Of a stretch of 61,465 nt of DNA, positions 44,101 through 52,326 are shown in pieces. The position numbers were made by a program, and so were the translations under genes. Position 1 is the first letter of the stretch, and each line of letters opens with the position of its first letter. Source of the DNA: Saprospiraceae bacterium (GTDB lineage Bacteria > Bacteroidota > Bacteroidia > Chitinophagales > Saprospiraceae). The notes beneath the pieces were generated by a model that was not told where the DNA came from, made no database searches, and was given only the letters and a program-made list of their open reading frames with translations. The stretch lies in assembly GCA_020628645.1 (NCBI GenBank), contig JAHDES010000036.1, positions 1-61,465 on the forward strand. Direction: 5' to 3'.

Positions 44101-45547
44101 AGTAGAACCGAATCCAATCATCATCAACACGATTGATGTAAATAATATTTCTTGTTTTGAAGAAAATGATGGAGCGATTTCGATTGAAGTCAATGGTGGT
44201 ACTGCTCCTTATACCTATGAATGGTCAAATAATTCGACGACTGAAAATTTAGAAAACCTATCAGAAGGCTTTTATCAACTGACGATTTCAGATCTAAATG
44301 ATTGTGAATTTATCAGTGCACCCATTGAAATTTCTGCTCCTGAATCAACAATAAATATTCAATTAATTGATGTACAAGATGTAGACTGTTTTAGTGCTTC
44401 GAATGGACATCTATTTGTACAAGTCAATGGAGGAACGCCTCCTTATACCTATAATTGGAATTTGAGTCCAATCAATTCGCCAAGCTTGTTTAATCTTTCA
44501 GGTGGAGCGTATCAATTGACGATTACAGATGCGAATGCTTGTGAAACGATTTCTCCCATTTATGAAATACAAGAAGCAACCGAACAATTATCAATGCAAA
44601 CCACCATCGTAAATGCAGCGTGTAATGGGGCAGCGGATGGTAGTATAAGTTTGCAAGTAGATGGGGGAGTAGCTCCTTATTCCTTTGCTTGGAGCAATTT
44701 TGAACAAGTAAACCCAATCAATAACTTACCCAATGGCACTTATTTCTGTACCGTGACAGATGCAGTAGGTTGTTATATCATTTCTCCAGCTTATTTTGTA
44801 GAAGGAAATAATACAGATTTGGCTGTCAATTTAATCAATAGTGCTGATCCTGTTTGTTTTGGAGATGAAAATGGAACACTTGATATTAGTGTCAATGGCG
44901 GAACACCGCCTTATACTTATCAATGGAGTACAGGCGATCAAGATGAAGATTTAATGCAAGTTTCAGGTGGAATTTATACCTGTACCATTACAGATGCAGA
45001 AGGTTGTGAAATAATCTCACCAACCTATTCACTCAATATGCCTGATCCTTTAATCATTGCCGCGCAATCAACTGTCTCAGCTACAGGAAATGATGCGAAT
45101 GGAGTAGCCGAAGTATTTCCTTCTGGCGGAAATCCGCCTTATACCTATTTATGGGATGATGCTACACAACAGACTACACCAACGGCTAGTGGATTAGTCA
45201 TGGGAACCTATCAAGTGATTATCACAGATGCGAGTGGATGTACAGTAGAAGAATCTTTAACTGTTTTTGGAACTACTTCTACTGCTCAAAACAATATCGA
45301 AAACGATATTCTCATTTACCCAAATCCTGCAAGCGATCAAATTTGGATTACAACTGAAAATAGCAATCGACCAGCGATTAATTTCCAAATCGTTAATGCC
45401 TTGGGTGTTACCGTTTATATTGAAACAGAATGGAAAGCTACTACTTCATCTAAAAGGATAGATGTTTCTCCTTTAACAAAGGGAGTCTATTTTGTGATTT
45501 TCAATTATGATAACCAAAAGATGGTAAAGAAATTAATACTAGAATAA
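41192..45547 (+). CDS. Large mosaic surface protein: P-domain, Fn3, MopE-like motif, SprB repeats, T9SS sorting domain
   Basis: 1451 residues. A hydrophobic signal at about 9-26 is followed by a proprotein-convertase P-domain (about 65-212: IIIDHPWEQDLTIALVAPDG, NGTWQLEICDDAAAHTG), a fibronectin III-like segment (about 218-300), a MAM-like segment (about 315-490), a DNDGDGFGD plus CDDNNAAIHPDQTEIYCNGI motif (about 500-555, MopE/TSP3-like metal binding), a lamin-tail-like beta domain (about 630-770), seven SprB-like repeats (about 820-1365; cores such as CFEENDGAISIEVNGGTAPY and VTVTDANGC), and a T9SS CTD (ILIYPNPASDQIWITTENSN, SPLTKGVYFVIFNYDN). It is probably surface-exposed and adhesive; SprB-like repeats in this phylum include gliding adhesins, but that role is inference. 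Alternative ATG at 41213. Confidence 0.87.
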   Translation: MTNVLDTMSKTVLKSIFFLFVSSLFLAWTTKEKPANYTLKNSPALSCNALSIASFSTCDLAFPIPDNNCPSSVNFSIPITTIGTRLDTDIRLRAISIIIDHPWEQDLTIALVAPDGNRIELASNIGGAAVDPPYGKYEMGDCSQTSNFVHPDYCFNTTTISDPSLNTFIGDFYPVESFNNLTGIDPNGTWQLEICDDAAAHTGTLEFVELQFEELICDAPSNFTLINNNTFSTTFAWNKPQGGTLSEIEILEVGMSQGSGQFIQTTASTYTFSTLETGVDYVAYIREECPSGGFSPWTCPLYFNLSCTTQSPSIQENFDLAIPCTDACSSTCFINSNWKNESEEGMNWLVQTASSHPQTGPESDVSGNGNYLAIKTNPNTCYNKAAILTSNCMEIQAPLSGCHFRFNYHMQGYGIGDLTVEIKVENQLNWTSIWTKSSNQGSTWRTANLDLNAYHGKTVQFRFIASSTNHPTGEIAIDELQFFGPSYLGFPNNTYFKDNDGDGFGDANDLLTSCSSMPPSNYVANNLDCDDNNAAIHPDQTEIYCNGIDENCNGLVDDALLPNPIVPSAFYSCEEQTTSLNTLSSPVGEYVWFEDLTSSTILASGQTIQSTPVFQNDTFYVEDRISIDAGLRITEIQFGSTSAAIELQNLGSMRDYSNWKVVLSDANRFAGNINDYNPIFWELGIFQANELQTRDALSWGQNFLWFAALEGWVLLIDENDVIQDAIFWNWTDSTIDTFSPTINGISYTKSNLPWNGNGATPCNGQNLLLSGNNETNSQADYNCAINDFNQANSNLDFSRICSSERVPVFINIYSSPTITPQTAIDDCGTGFGSIFLSIDGGQAPYNIAWNNGTFTQNLIDVPYDNYIPTVTDANGCTATLSFGVDLVGPSSVFEVSVIDFQSPTCYEAADGQMMVEVSGGTPPYQYNWRAGYERDLVSTTDELTILNGGIHDVTVTDANGCVVISNVIELVEPNPIIINTIDVNNISCFEENDGAISIEVNGGTAPYTYEWSNNSTTENLENLSEGFYQLTISDLNDCEFISAPIEISAPESTINIQLIDVQDVDCFSASNGHLFVQVNGGTPPYTYNWNLSPINSPSLFNLSGGAYQLTITDANACETISPIYEIQEATEQLSMQTTIVNAACNGAADGSISLQVDGGVAPYSFAWSNFEQVNPINNLPNGTYFCTVTDAVGCYIISPAYFVEGNNTDLAVNLINSADPVCFGDENGTLDISVNGGTPPYTYQWSTGDQDEDLMQVSGGIYTCTITDAEGCEIISPTYSLNMPDPLIIAAQSTVSATGNDANGVAEVFPSGGNPPYTYLWDDATQQTTPTASGLVMGTYQVIITDASGCTVEESLTVFGTTSTAQNNIENDILIYPNPASDQIWITTENSNRPAINFQIVNALGVTVYIETEWKATTSSKRIDVSPLTKGVYFVIFNYDNQKMVKKLILE

Positions 45548-45595
45548 ACTCAAAATTAAGGATTTCCTTCCTATCTTGTAGGCAAAAATAACGCC

Positions 45596-48500
45596 TTGCA
45601 AATACAAATTATTCGCATCAAAAATATCAATTCGCTTCAAGGAGAAGTTGAAATTAATCTCACCCAATCACCTCTTTCTGATACGGGCTTATTTGCAATT
45701 ACAGGAGATACGGGTGCAGGGAAAAGTACCATTCTGGATGCTATTACTTTGGCTTTGTATGGTCGTATTCCTCGAAATAAAGAGGTGAAAGAAGTACTTT
45801 CTTATGGTGCTACGGAATGTTACGCAGAAGTTGATTTCCTGGAAAAAGATAGTATTTATCGTGCAAAATGGAGTTTGTGGCGCGCGCGCGGAAAAGTAAA
45901 TGGAAATATTTTAGGCCCTAATCGTGAATTGGCAAAACAAGATGTTGAAACAGGCGATTTTCTCTATATTGCTAGTAAAAATCGGGAAGTAGATCAAAAA
46001 GTAGAACAAATTACGGGCTTAGATTTTAATCGTTTTACGCGTTCGGTTTTACTTTCACAAGGTGATTTTGCTGCTTTTCTAAAAGCCAATGAAAAGGATC
46101 GTTCGGATTTATTGGAACGCATTACAGGTACAGAAATCTATTCTGAATTATCAAAAGCAGCCTACCAAAAAAACAAGGAAGAACAAGAAGCATTGGAGCA
46201 TTTACAAGTCCAAAAAGATGCCCTTCAATTATTGGATGAAGAAGATATTACCAATCTCGAAACAACAAATCAAGCTTTAATTCAAGAAAGTAATAATACA
46301 CAACTTGCCATTCAAACCATTCAAACGCAACTCCATCAATGGCAACAAAAAGAAGCCTTAGAGCAACGTTTGATTCAACTTGAAAAAGAACAAACAAATC
46401 TCAATACTGAAAAAGAACAAGCACAAGATTCTTTTCTACAACTAGAGAACCACCTTAAAATACTGCCATTTATTGATCGTTTACAACAGTTGGACGAACA
46501 AGAAGGAAAACTAAATTTGCTGGAAACCACTATAACCAATACTCATACAACATTAGCTCAAAATCAAGAAGAACTTTCTGTTCAAAATGATTTATTAACG
46601 GATAAAAAACAAAAACATCAAGAAACTAAAAAAGAGCATGAAAAATTACTAGAACTTTGTGTTCAAGTGGATAAACTCGATACCAGTTTAGAAGAAAAAA
46701 GGCAACCCATCCATAATCTTCAAAAAAAAGTAGAAGATATTGGTCAAAAATTAAAAGATCATCTGGATAAAAAAGAAAAGCTCACCCTTCAAGAAGAAGA
46801 ACTCAGTAAAAAACAAACTAATTTAAGCAAGTGGTTGACTACCAATACTTCTTATGAACAATACTTCGCTAAAGCTCCTAAGATAGATGGTTTTCGAGAT
46901 CAATTACGCGATCAATTTATCGAACAACGCGAATTAAATAAAAATATAACTGCTTTAACAGAAGAACTAGAACAGCAAAGCAATTTACTCAAACGAAAAA
47001 CCAAAGATTTAGAGGGTATACAAACACGAGAAGAAGAATTAGTCCATCAATTTAAAACTTCTGCTCCTGAAGAATATGTCTTAGATCGAACGGAATTATT
47101 GGAGAAGCTCAATCAAGATCTACAAGCCATTCATCAGGAATTCAATTATTTAGAACAACTCAAAACCCAAACGCAGTCGTATAGTCAGCTATTATTAAAA
47201 CAAGCAGCTTTACAAGATCAAGCGGGGCATTTGGCTCAGGAAGAACTCCATTTAGGGATGCAATTGTTGAGTGCGTATGAATTGTTGGGTGAAAAAAGTA
47301 AAATAGTAGAATACAAAAAAAATATCCTCGAGCAACAGCAACTCATCGCCAATTATGAACGCGATCGTCAACTGCTCAAGGAAGATGAAGCTTGTCCCCT
47401 TTGTTTTTCAACGACGCATCCCTTTCGAGAGATGACATTGACGCCTTTTGTCAATGAAGCACAGCAAGAATTGACTATTATAGAAGAGCAATATAATAGT
47501 ATAAAATTGGATTATGAAGCAAAATTTACGCGTTATAATGAAGTCAGTTCTCGCTTGGTTTATTTAAATGGCGATCTTGCTAATGAACTTCCAGGGGAAT
47601 TGGAGAAAATAGATACTCAAATTACGAATTTAGAATCGCAAATTGCTCAGTTTGCTCCTCAGATACAGTCGGAATATTATCAAATTACTAAACATCAATA
47701 CCTCACGAAAAAAGTAGCTGATTTTGAGGAACAGATGAAACAAAAGAAAGCCACGCGTGAAGATTTAATGGTATTGGATAAAACGCTAGAACAAGTTGAA
47801 CAACAAAAAATTGGCATTGAAAAAACCTGTACAGAATTGACTTATACTATCGCTAATTTAGAAGAAAAAATAGCTGGTTTAAATGCTGAACAGGAAAAGA
47901 AAATAAGTCGATTTTCTAAACTCACTGAGAAATTAAATCTTGCGTTGAATCATTTTCAACTAAATTTTTCCTCTATTGAAACCGCTAAACAAACTTTTGA
48001 TACCTTTCATCAAATTGGAACTGAATTTCAAAACAAAAAAGAACAATTAGAATCTGTTTCACAGCAAATCACTTTAACACAAAAAGACCTAGAATTCGTT
48101 TTGAAACAAGAAAAAGAAGAAGATTTTGTTCTTGAAAAAGAAAAAGAATGGCTAACTGAATTAGAAACAGGTTTCCAAAATCTTCAAGAACAGCGTATTC
48201 AATTATTTGGAGAAAAACAAACTGAAATTGAACGAGAAAAGATGCAACTGCAAGTCCAAAAAACAGCAGAAGAATTGGAACAAACAGAAGCCAGTTTAAA
48301 TCAATTGCAACTGGAAAAAGAACGACTTTCAACACAAATAAAAGAACAAACTCAACAACAAAAACAACTCAAAAAAGAACAATCCAATTTGTCGATCCAA
48401 TTGACTAAATCAGCCCTAAAAGCAGGTTTCGATAACTTATCTATCCTCAAAGAAATGCAATTGGAGACCGAAGAAGTCACCAGAATAGACCAACTTAAAA

Positions 48501-49270
48501 AAGAACTCGAACGGAAATCCATCGAACTCGATCAATCGAAAGAAGATACTCAACAACAATTGGATCAATTAGCCACAAAATTACAAAAGGAGGAAAATAC
48601 GCCAGACAAATCTTCACTCGAAACAGAATTGAAAGCCCTTCAATCTACTTTTCAGCAATTGGAACAAGATAAAGGGAAGATAGAACAGCAACTTAGTACC
48701 AACGAATCGCGTAAAAAAGATGCAAAACAACTATTGAAAGCAATAGATCGTCAAAAGAAAATTTGTCGAAAATGGAGCGTGCTAAATGATATTATCGGGC
48801 AAGCAGACGGACAGAAATTTAGAAAGTTTGCACAAGGATTGACACTGAGTAAACTGGCCATTATTGCCAATCAAAATTTACAATTACTCAATGCACGCTA
48901 CCAGATTCATAAACCAAATGATAAGGATTTAGAATTACATATTTTGGATACCTATCAAGCCAATAATATTCGTTCGATGAATACTTTGTCTGGTGGCGAA
49001 AGTTTTTTAGTCAGTTTAGCATTGGCATTGGCATTGTCAAATATGGCAGGGAAACAAACACAAATTCAGTCTTTATTTATAGATGAAGGCTTTGGTACCT
49101 TAGACGATCAAACCTTAGATTTGGCGATTACAACGCTTGAAAATTTACAAGCACAGGGAAAAACAATCGGTGTAATTTCGCACGTAAAAGAGTTGAAAGA
49201 ACGAATTTCTACCCAAATTCAAGTCAAAAAAATAGGAGGAGGAGTCAGTCGAGTGGAGATTGTGGCTTAA
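45596..49270 (+). CDS. sbcC: SbcC-like exonuclease ATPase subunit
   Basis: 1224 residues. The SbcCD complex opens and cuts DNA hairpins and ends. The Walker A motif is GDTGAGKST (37-45), two long coiled coils meet at a zinc hook (CPLC, about 600-603), the signature is LSGGES (about 1130) and Walker B is LFIDEGFGTLDDQ (about 1155-1167). The frame opens at TTG; the following IQIIRIKNINSLQGE is the usual start of SbcC and there is no in-frame ATG, so TTG is the start. sbcD is not next to it, which is unusual, since the pair is normally adjacent. The gap to the preceding T9SS gene is 48 bp. Confidence 0.93.
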   Translation: MQIQIIRIKNINSLQGEVEINLTQSPLSDTGLFAITGDTGAGKSTILDAITLALYGRIPRNKEVKEVLSYGATECYAEVDFLEKDSIYRAKWSLWRARGKVNGNILGPNRELAKQDVETGDFLYIASKNREVDQKVEQITGLDFNRFTRSVLLSQGDFAAFLKANEKDRSDLLERITGTEIYSELSKAAYQKNKEEQEALEHLQVQKDALQLLDEEDITNLETTNQALIQESNNTQLAIQTIQTQLHQWQQKEALEQRLIQLEKEQTNLNTEKEQAQDSFLQLENHLKILPFIDRLQQLDEQEGKLNLLETTITNTHTTLAQNQEELSVQNDLLTDKKQKHQETKKEHEKLLELCVQVDKLDTSLEEKRQPIHNLQKKVEDIGQKLKDHLDKKEKLTLQEEELSKKQTNLSKWLTTNTSYEQYFAKAPKIDGFRDQLRDQFIEQRELNKNITALTEELEQQSNLLKRKTKDLEGIQTREEELVHQFKTSAPEEYVLDRTELLEKLNQDLQAIHQEFNYLEQLKTQTQSYSQLLLKQAALQDQAGHLAQEELHLGMQLLSAYELLGEKSKIVEYKKNILEQQQLIANYERDRQLLKEDEACPLCFSTTHPFREMTLTPFVNEAQQELTIIEEQYNSIKLDYEAKFTRYNEVSSRLVYLNGDLANELPGELEKIDTQITNLESQIAQFAPQIQSEYYQITKHQYLTKKVADFEEQMKQKKATREDLMVLDKTLEQVEQQKIGIEKTCTELTYTIANLEEKIAGLNAEQEKKISRFSKLTEKLNLALNHFQLNFSSIETAKQTFDTFHQIGTEFQNKKEQLESVSQQITLTQKDLEFVLKQEKEEDFVLEKEKEWLTELETGFQNLQEQRIQLFGEKQTEIEREKMQLQVQKTAEELEQTEASLNQLQLEKERLSTQIKEQTQQQKQLKKEQSNLSIQLTKSALKAGFDNLSILKEMQLETEEVTRIDQLKKELERKSIELDQSKEDTQQQLDQLATKLQKEENTPDKSSLETELKALQSTFQQLEQDKGKIEQQLSTNESRKKDAKQLLKAIDRQKKICRKWSVLNDIIGQADGQKFRKFAQGLTLSKLAIIANQNLQLLNARYQIHKPNDKDLELHILDTYQANNIRSMNTLSGGESFLVSLALALALSNMAGKQTQIQSLFIDEGFGTLDDQTLDLAITTLENLQAQGKTIGVISHVKELKERISTQIQVKKIGGGVSRVEIVA

Positions 49271-49289
49271 TTTTGGAAATGATAGTTGT

Positions 49290-49318
49290 TAGAAGTGGTG
49301 AATCGTCTTTAACTTCTA
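49290..49318 (+). terminator. Possible hairpin after sbcC
   Basis: TAGAAGT (49290-49296) pairs with ACTTCTA (49312-49318), 19 bp after the stop, without a clear U-tract. Tentative. Confidence 0.3.
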
Positions 49319-49374
49319 TCGACAATTCTAAGAACTTTGTCTAATAGATCACTAGTTTAGCATCAATATTTTAA

Positions 49375-49382
49375 TATATTTG
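49375..49382 (+). promoter_or_regulatory. Promoter -7 box for the coiled-coil/PspA-like pair
   Basis: TATATTTG is an exact TAnnTTTG match 61 bp before the ATG at 49443, so transcription would start about 55 bases upstream of the start codon. No TTG is found at the -33 distance. Confidence 0.45.
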
Positions 49383-49442
49383 TTTGTCTTAGAGAATTTT
49401 ACCTTGGACAAGCATTAATCAGCTACAAACATAAACTCAATT

Positions 49443-49991
49443 ATGCAAAAAGACTTGCGTGACCTTTTCCTCAAGGATGGATTAGATTCTAAAAGTATAG
49501 AATTTTTAACAAAAGCATTAGAGAAAAGCAATCTTAAAGGATTCGATTATATTGAATTCAAACAATCCTTGGCTGCTTTAGCGAATCTAAATATGGATAC
49601 TGCAACTGCCATGCGATCGGCTTTTGCTACAGCTTCTACTGTTGGATTGACCAAAGATAAATTACTACAAACAGCAGAACATTATCAGCAAATTCTAAAT
49701 AAAGAAAAGCTACAATTTGATGCTGCTATGCAAAAGCAAATTGAACAACGAGTAGCAGGAAAACAACAAGAGGTGGAAAAATTGCGTCAACAAATTATTC
49801 AATATAAAGATCAAATCAAAAAACTCGAAGATCAAATCAATCGCTCTCAAGCAACTATTGATTCCGCAGACCAACACATCGAACAAGCAAAATCTAAAAT
49901 TGTACAAACGAAAGAAAAATTTGAAACGACCTTTGCAAGCGTAGTGTCTCAAATCAATGACGATATTTCTAATATCAAAACATTTCTCTAA
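49443..49991 (+). CDS. Cytoplasmic coiled-coil protein, partner of the PspA-like protein
   Basis: 182 residues, not recognised. There is no signal peptide and no TM segment. The first 80 residues are a helical domain (LRDLFLKDGLDSKSIEFLTK, FDYIEFKQSLAALANLNMDT). The rest is a continuous coiled coil (about 85-175: IEQRVAGKQQEVEKLRQQII, QYKDQIKKLEDQINRSQATI). It is followed after 68 bp by the two-TM helical protein on the same strand, with a promoter candidate only before this gene, so the two probably form a bicistronic unit. The protein could be a scaffold or regulator for the membrane protein. Also possible: a tellurite-resistance or cell-division accessory factor; nothing decides this. Confidence 0.72.
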   Translation: MQKDLRDLFLKDGLDSKSIEFLTKALEKSNLKGFDYIEFKQSLAALANLNMDTATAMRSAFATASTVGLTKDKLLQTAEHYQQILNKEKLQFDAAMQKQIEQRVAGKQQEVEKLRQQIIQYKDQIKKLEDQINRSQATIDSADQHIEQAKSKIVQTKEKFETTFASVVSQINDDISNIKTFL

Positions 49992-50059
49992 ATACTAGAT
50001 CATTTAAGTTTTTAGCAGAACAAAAACATACTCACTTAACCATTAAAAGGATAACAAAA

Positions 50060-51085
50060 ATGGCAGATTATCAATCATTCGATTCCAATCAATATAAAGA
50101 AAAATCATTTTGGAGTAAACCTGAAGGTATCACGGGCTTGCTTTTTTTGGCGGGTTTAGCCATTGGAGGGGGCTACCTTATTTATAATTTTGCAGGAGCT
50201 ATTGCAGGCTTTGTAAGTACCACTTTAGGAATAGCGGTTTCTATTATGGTATTGGGTGCATTAATTTATATGGTGCTTGACCCTAAAATGCGAAATTTAG
50301 TGAGTTACATGTATAAAAGTGTAATGAGATGGGTTACTGGAATTTTTGTAACGATTGATCCAATTGGTATTTTGAAAAATTATGTGGAAGATTTAGAAGA
50401 TAATCTTCGTAAAATGAGTAAACAAATTGGCGGTATACGTGGACAGATGAGAAAGTTACAAGGGATAATGGAGAAGAATACGCGCGATATTGATAATAGC
50501 ATGAAATTGGCTGCTGCTGCCAAAGCCAAAGGAATGGAAAAGCAAATGGTCTTGAATTCCCGTAAAGCAGCTCGTCTGAAAGAATCCAATGGTAAATACA
50601 AAGCCTTACATCAAAAAATGGAGGTGATGTACCGTATCCTAACCAAAATGTATCAAAATTCAGAGATACTTTTGGAGGATACTAAAGATCAAGTACAACT
50701 AAAAGAACAAGAACGTAAAGCCATTCGTGCTTCCCATTCTGCTATGAAATCGGCTATGAGTGTGATCTCTGGAAATCCTGACCAACGCGCCATGTTTGAT
50801 GCTGCAATGGAAAATATTGCGGATGATGTAGCCAATAAAGTAGGGGAGATGGAGCGATTTATGGAAATGTCATCGAATTTTATGAATTCTGTTGATTTAC
50901 AAAATGGTGTTTTTGAAGAGCAAGGCTTAAAGATGTTAGAAGAATACGAAAAGAAATCTACGCTTATGCTCATGGGAGAAAATACTACTTCATCTGATAT
51001 ACTGGATTTAGATAGCCCTATTGCTCGTCCTGAAACAAGATCAAATACTTCTTCCGATAGCTCCTATGATAATTTATTTGAATAA
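50060..51085 (+). CDS. Two-TM membrane protein with PspA/ESCRT-III-like helical domain
   Basis: 341 residues. There are two closely spaced TM segments (about 26-46 and 52-72) near the N-terminus and no signal peptide. From about 100 to 300 the protein is an almost uninterrupted helical coil with features reminiscent of PspA/Snf7 proteins: TIDPIGILKNYVEDLEDNLR (about 98-117), a central Lys/Arg-rich stretch (KAAAKAKGMEKQ-like, KAARLKESNGKYKALHQKME), then DQRAMFDAAMENIADDVANK and a GEMERFMEMSSNFMN acidic tail. The last 40 residues are Ser/Thr/Asp-rich and disordered. The resemblance is by pattern only; I could not align it. An AAGG sequence about 10 bp upstream may be a weak ribosome binding site. 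Confidence 0.7.
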   Translation: MADYQSFDSNQYKEKSFWSKPEGITGLLFLAGLAIGGGYLIYNFAGAIAGFVSTTLGIAVSIMVLGALIYMVLDPKMRNLVSYMYKSVMRWVTGIFVTIDPIGILKNYVEDLEDNLRKMSKQIGGIRGQMRKLQGIMEKNTRDIDNSMKLAAAAKAKGMEKQMVLNSRKAARLKESNGKYKALHQKMEVMYRILTKMYQNSEILLEDTKDQVQLKEQERKAIRASHSAMKSAMSVISGNPDQRAMFDAAMENIADDVANKVGEMERFMEMSSNFMNSVDLQNGVFEEQGLKMLEEYEKKSTLMLMGENTTSSDILDLDSPIARPETRSNTSSDSSYDNLFE

Positions 51086-51101
51086 ATTTTAAACTTAATC
51101 T

Positions 51102-51142
51102 ATCGTGTGCTTGACTAAGTGTTGCCACACGATTGTTATTTT
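51102..51142 (+). terminator. Terminator after the PspA-like gene
   Basis: ATCGTGTG (51102-51109) pairs with CACACGAT (51126-51133) with a 16-base loop, followed by TGTTATTTT. It lies 16 bp after the stop. Confidence 0.7.
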
Positions 51143-51296
51143 GGAACGATATTAGTACGGTTAAATTACAGAATGTGAACAAATAAAAGTTGGTAACTTT
51201 TCTAAAAGTCAATTCAATATTTTGTATTTAGAATTGTAATCCTAATTAAAAAACACATAAGCGAAATTTCGCAATTGTTAAAGTTTTCGAGATTTC

Positions 51297-51326
51297 TTGT
51301 AAACTAAAAATTTTCTTCTATATTTG
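51297..51326 (+). promoter_or_regulatory. Strong Bacteroidota promoter for a long-leader transcript
   Basis: TTG (51297-51299), a 19-base spacer and TATATTTG (51319-51326) match the consensus TTG-N19-TAnnTTTG with no mismatch. Transcription would start near 51333, giving a leader of about 178 bases before the ATG at 51511. Confidence 0.65.
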
Positions 51327-51510
51327 GCGTTACATTCCTAAACGATTCCTACGATAAATAGGAAATCCATTATAATCCATCCAACATATTTTATAGCCCC
51401 AATTTAAACAACAATCAATTATCCTTGCTTGAAAGCCCTCCTTATCCTTAATGTTGGATAACTTAATTTGCTAACAAACTAAACATTCTAAATAACCAAA
51501 AGCCTTAAAT

Positions 51511-51693
51511 ATGAATAATCAAAAATCAGAAAAAGGGCGTATTAAAGTATGTTCCATGTCGTTTTTGAAGGCATTAAAGCCTAAGATCAATCAATCTTCA
51601 AAACAAAAGCCAAGACGAGGTAACATAGTTGATGCTAGAGGTTTATTTCGTAATTTCGAAGGTCGTTTGACCCCTATCCCAGGAAGTATTTAA
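51511..51693 (+). CDS. Small basic protein of unknown function
   Basis: 60 residues, not recognised. It is strongly basic (many Lys and Arg, for example QKPRRGNIVDARGLFRNFEG) and has no signal peptide or TM segment, so it is likely cytoplasmic and perhaps RNA- or DNA-binding. One Cys is present. Support for translation: a clean Bacteroidota promoter upstream, codon choice like that of neighbours, a full stop codon and a terminator 66 bp after it. No ribosome binding site is visible. The long leader suggests regulation or a non-coding function alongside the ORF. Confidence 0.6.
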   Translation: MNNQKSEKGRIKVCSMSFLKALKPKINQSSKQKPRRGNIVDARGLFRNFEGRLTPIPGSI

Positions 51694-51758
51694 TTTTTTA
51701 ATTAAATAAAAAAGTTCATACAACCAAACCCAATTTTTAAAGAACTTTTAATTAAAAT

Positions 51759-51804
51759 CGCGCTTTATTTATCTTTGTATAAGTAAAGCGCGTTTGTTGT
51801 TTAT
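51759..51804 (+). terminator. Terminator of the small ORF, with a -7 box in its loop
   Basis: CGCGCTTTA (51759-51767) pairs with TAAAGCGCG (51784-51792), followed by TTTGTTGTTTAT. The loop carries TATCTTTG (51770-51777), an exact -7 match, which would serve the lipoprotein gene at 51820. Terminator and promoter therefore overlap. Confidence 0.7.
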
Positions 51805-51819
51805 ACATAATAGGTTGAA

Positions 51820-52308
51820 ATGAAAATAGAAATTCTTTTATGTTTGTTCCTTTTGATAATTAGCTGTACTCAAAAGGAAAAGAAGATAGAATTAGATTAT
51901 TGTCAGATGATAGCCGAAGATCAAGATGATACTAAAGATCGTTATGAAGCCTTCATAAGAAATTATCAATTGTTGATAGATTATACTAAACAGAATGGAT
52001 TTCCTAGTATTGATGAAAATTATTTACCACAAGATTCATGTAAATATCAAGCCGTAACCTTTACATTAGTACATATCGCTCAGACTGCCCCTGAACTTTT
52101 GTTTAATAATGAAATTATACAATTGTTTTCAAAAGAAATGAAGAAAGGAAATTTAGATGTTTCAGATCTTTATCCTGCATTTAAAATAAGTTCAAGTCAA
52201 GGACAAGCATTTTGTGAAGCTCTAAAACCTTATATTGATGCATCGTTTAAAGCATGGCAAATGGATGAAGAATTATATGAACGATTTAGATATGAACCCT
52301 GTAACTAG
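51820..52308 (+). CDS. Lipoprotein of unknown function
   Basis: 162 residues. The signal has lipobox LIISC at about residue 16, followed by TQKEKK. The rest is a helical domain with several Cys (DYCQMIAEDQ, DSCKYQAVTFTLVH, FCEALKPYID, ending EPCN), so disulfides are possible. No family recognised. It precedes the LptF/G-type permease by 18 bp, so the genes are probably co-transcribed, and a role at the envelope is likely. Confidence 0.72.
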   Translation: MKIEILLCLFLLIISCTQKEKKIELDYCQMIAEDQDDTKDRYEAFIRNYQLLIDYTKQNGFPSIDENYLPQDSCKYQAVTFTLVHIAQTAPELLFNNEIIQLFSKEMKKGNLDVSDLYPAFKISSSQGQAFCEALKPYIDASFKAWQMDEELYERFRYEPCN

Positions 52309-52326
52309 AATTTCAAAAAAGAATTC

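Larger units (their letters stand above)
51086..51510. other. Intergenic region with terminator and a promoter
   Basis: 425 bases. It contains the terminator of the PspA-like gene (51102-51133), a strong candidate promoter (51297-51326) and then a leader of about 180 bases before the small ORF at 51511. No other ORF or tRNA is seen. Confidence 0.6.

Noticed and set aside
51086-51510. tRNA or 6S-like RNA in the gap before the small ORF
   Set aside because: No acceptor stem, CCA or T-loop pattern is present; only a terminator and a promoter can be supported.
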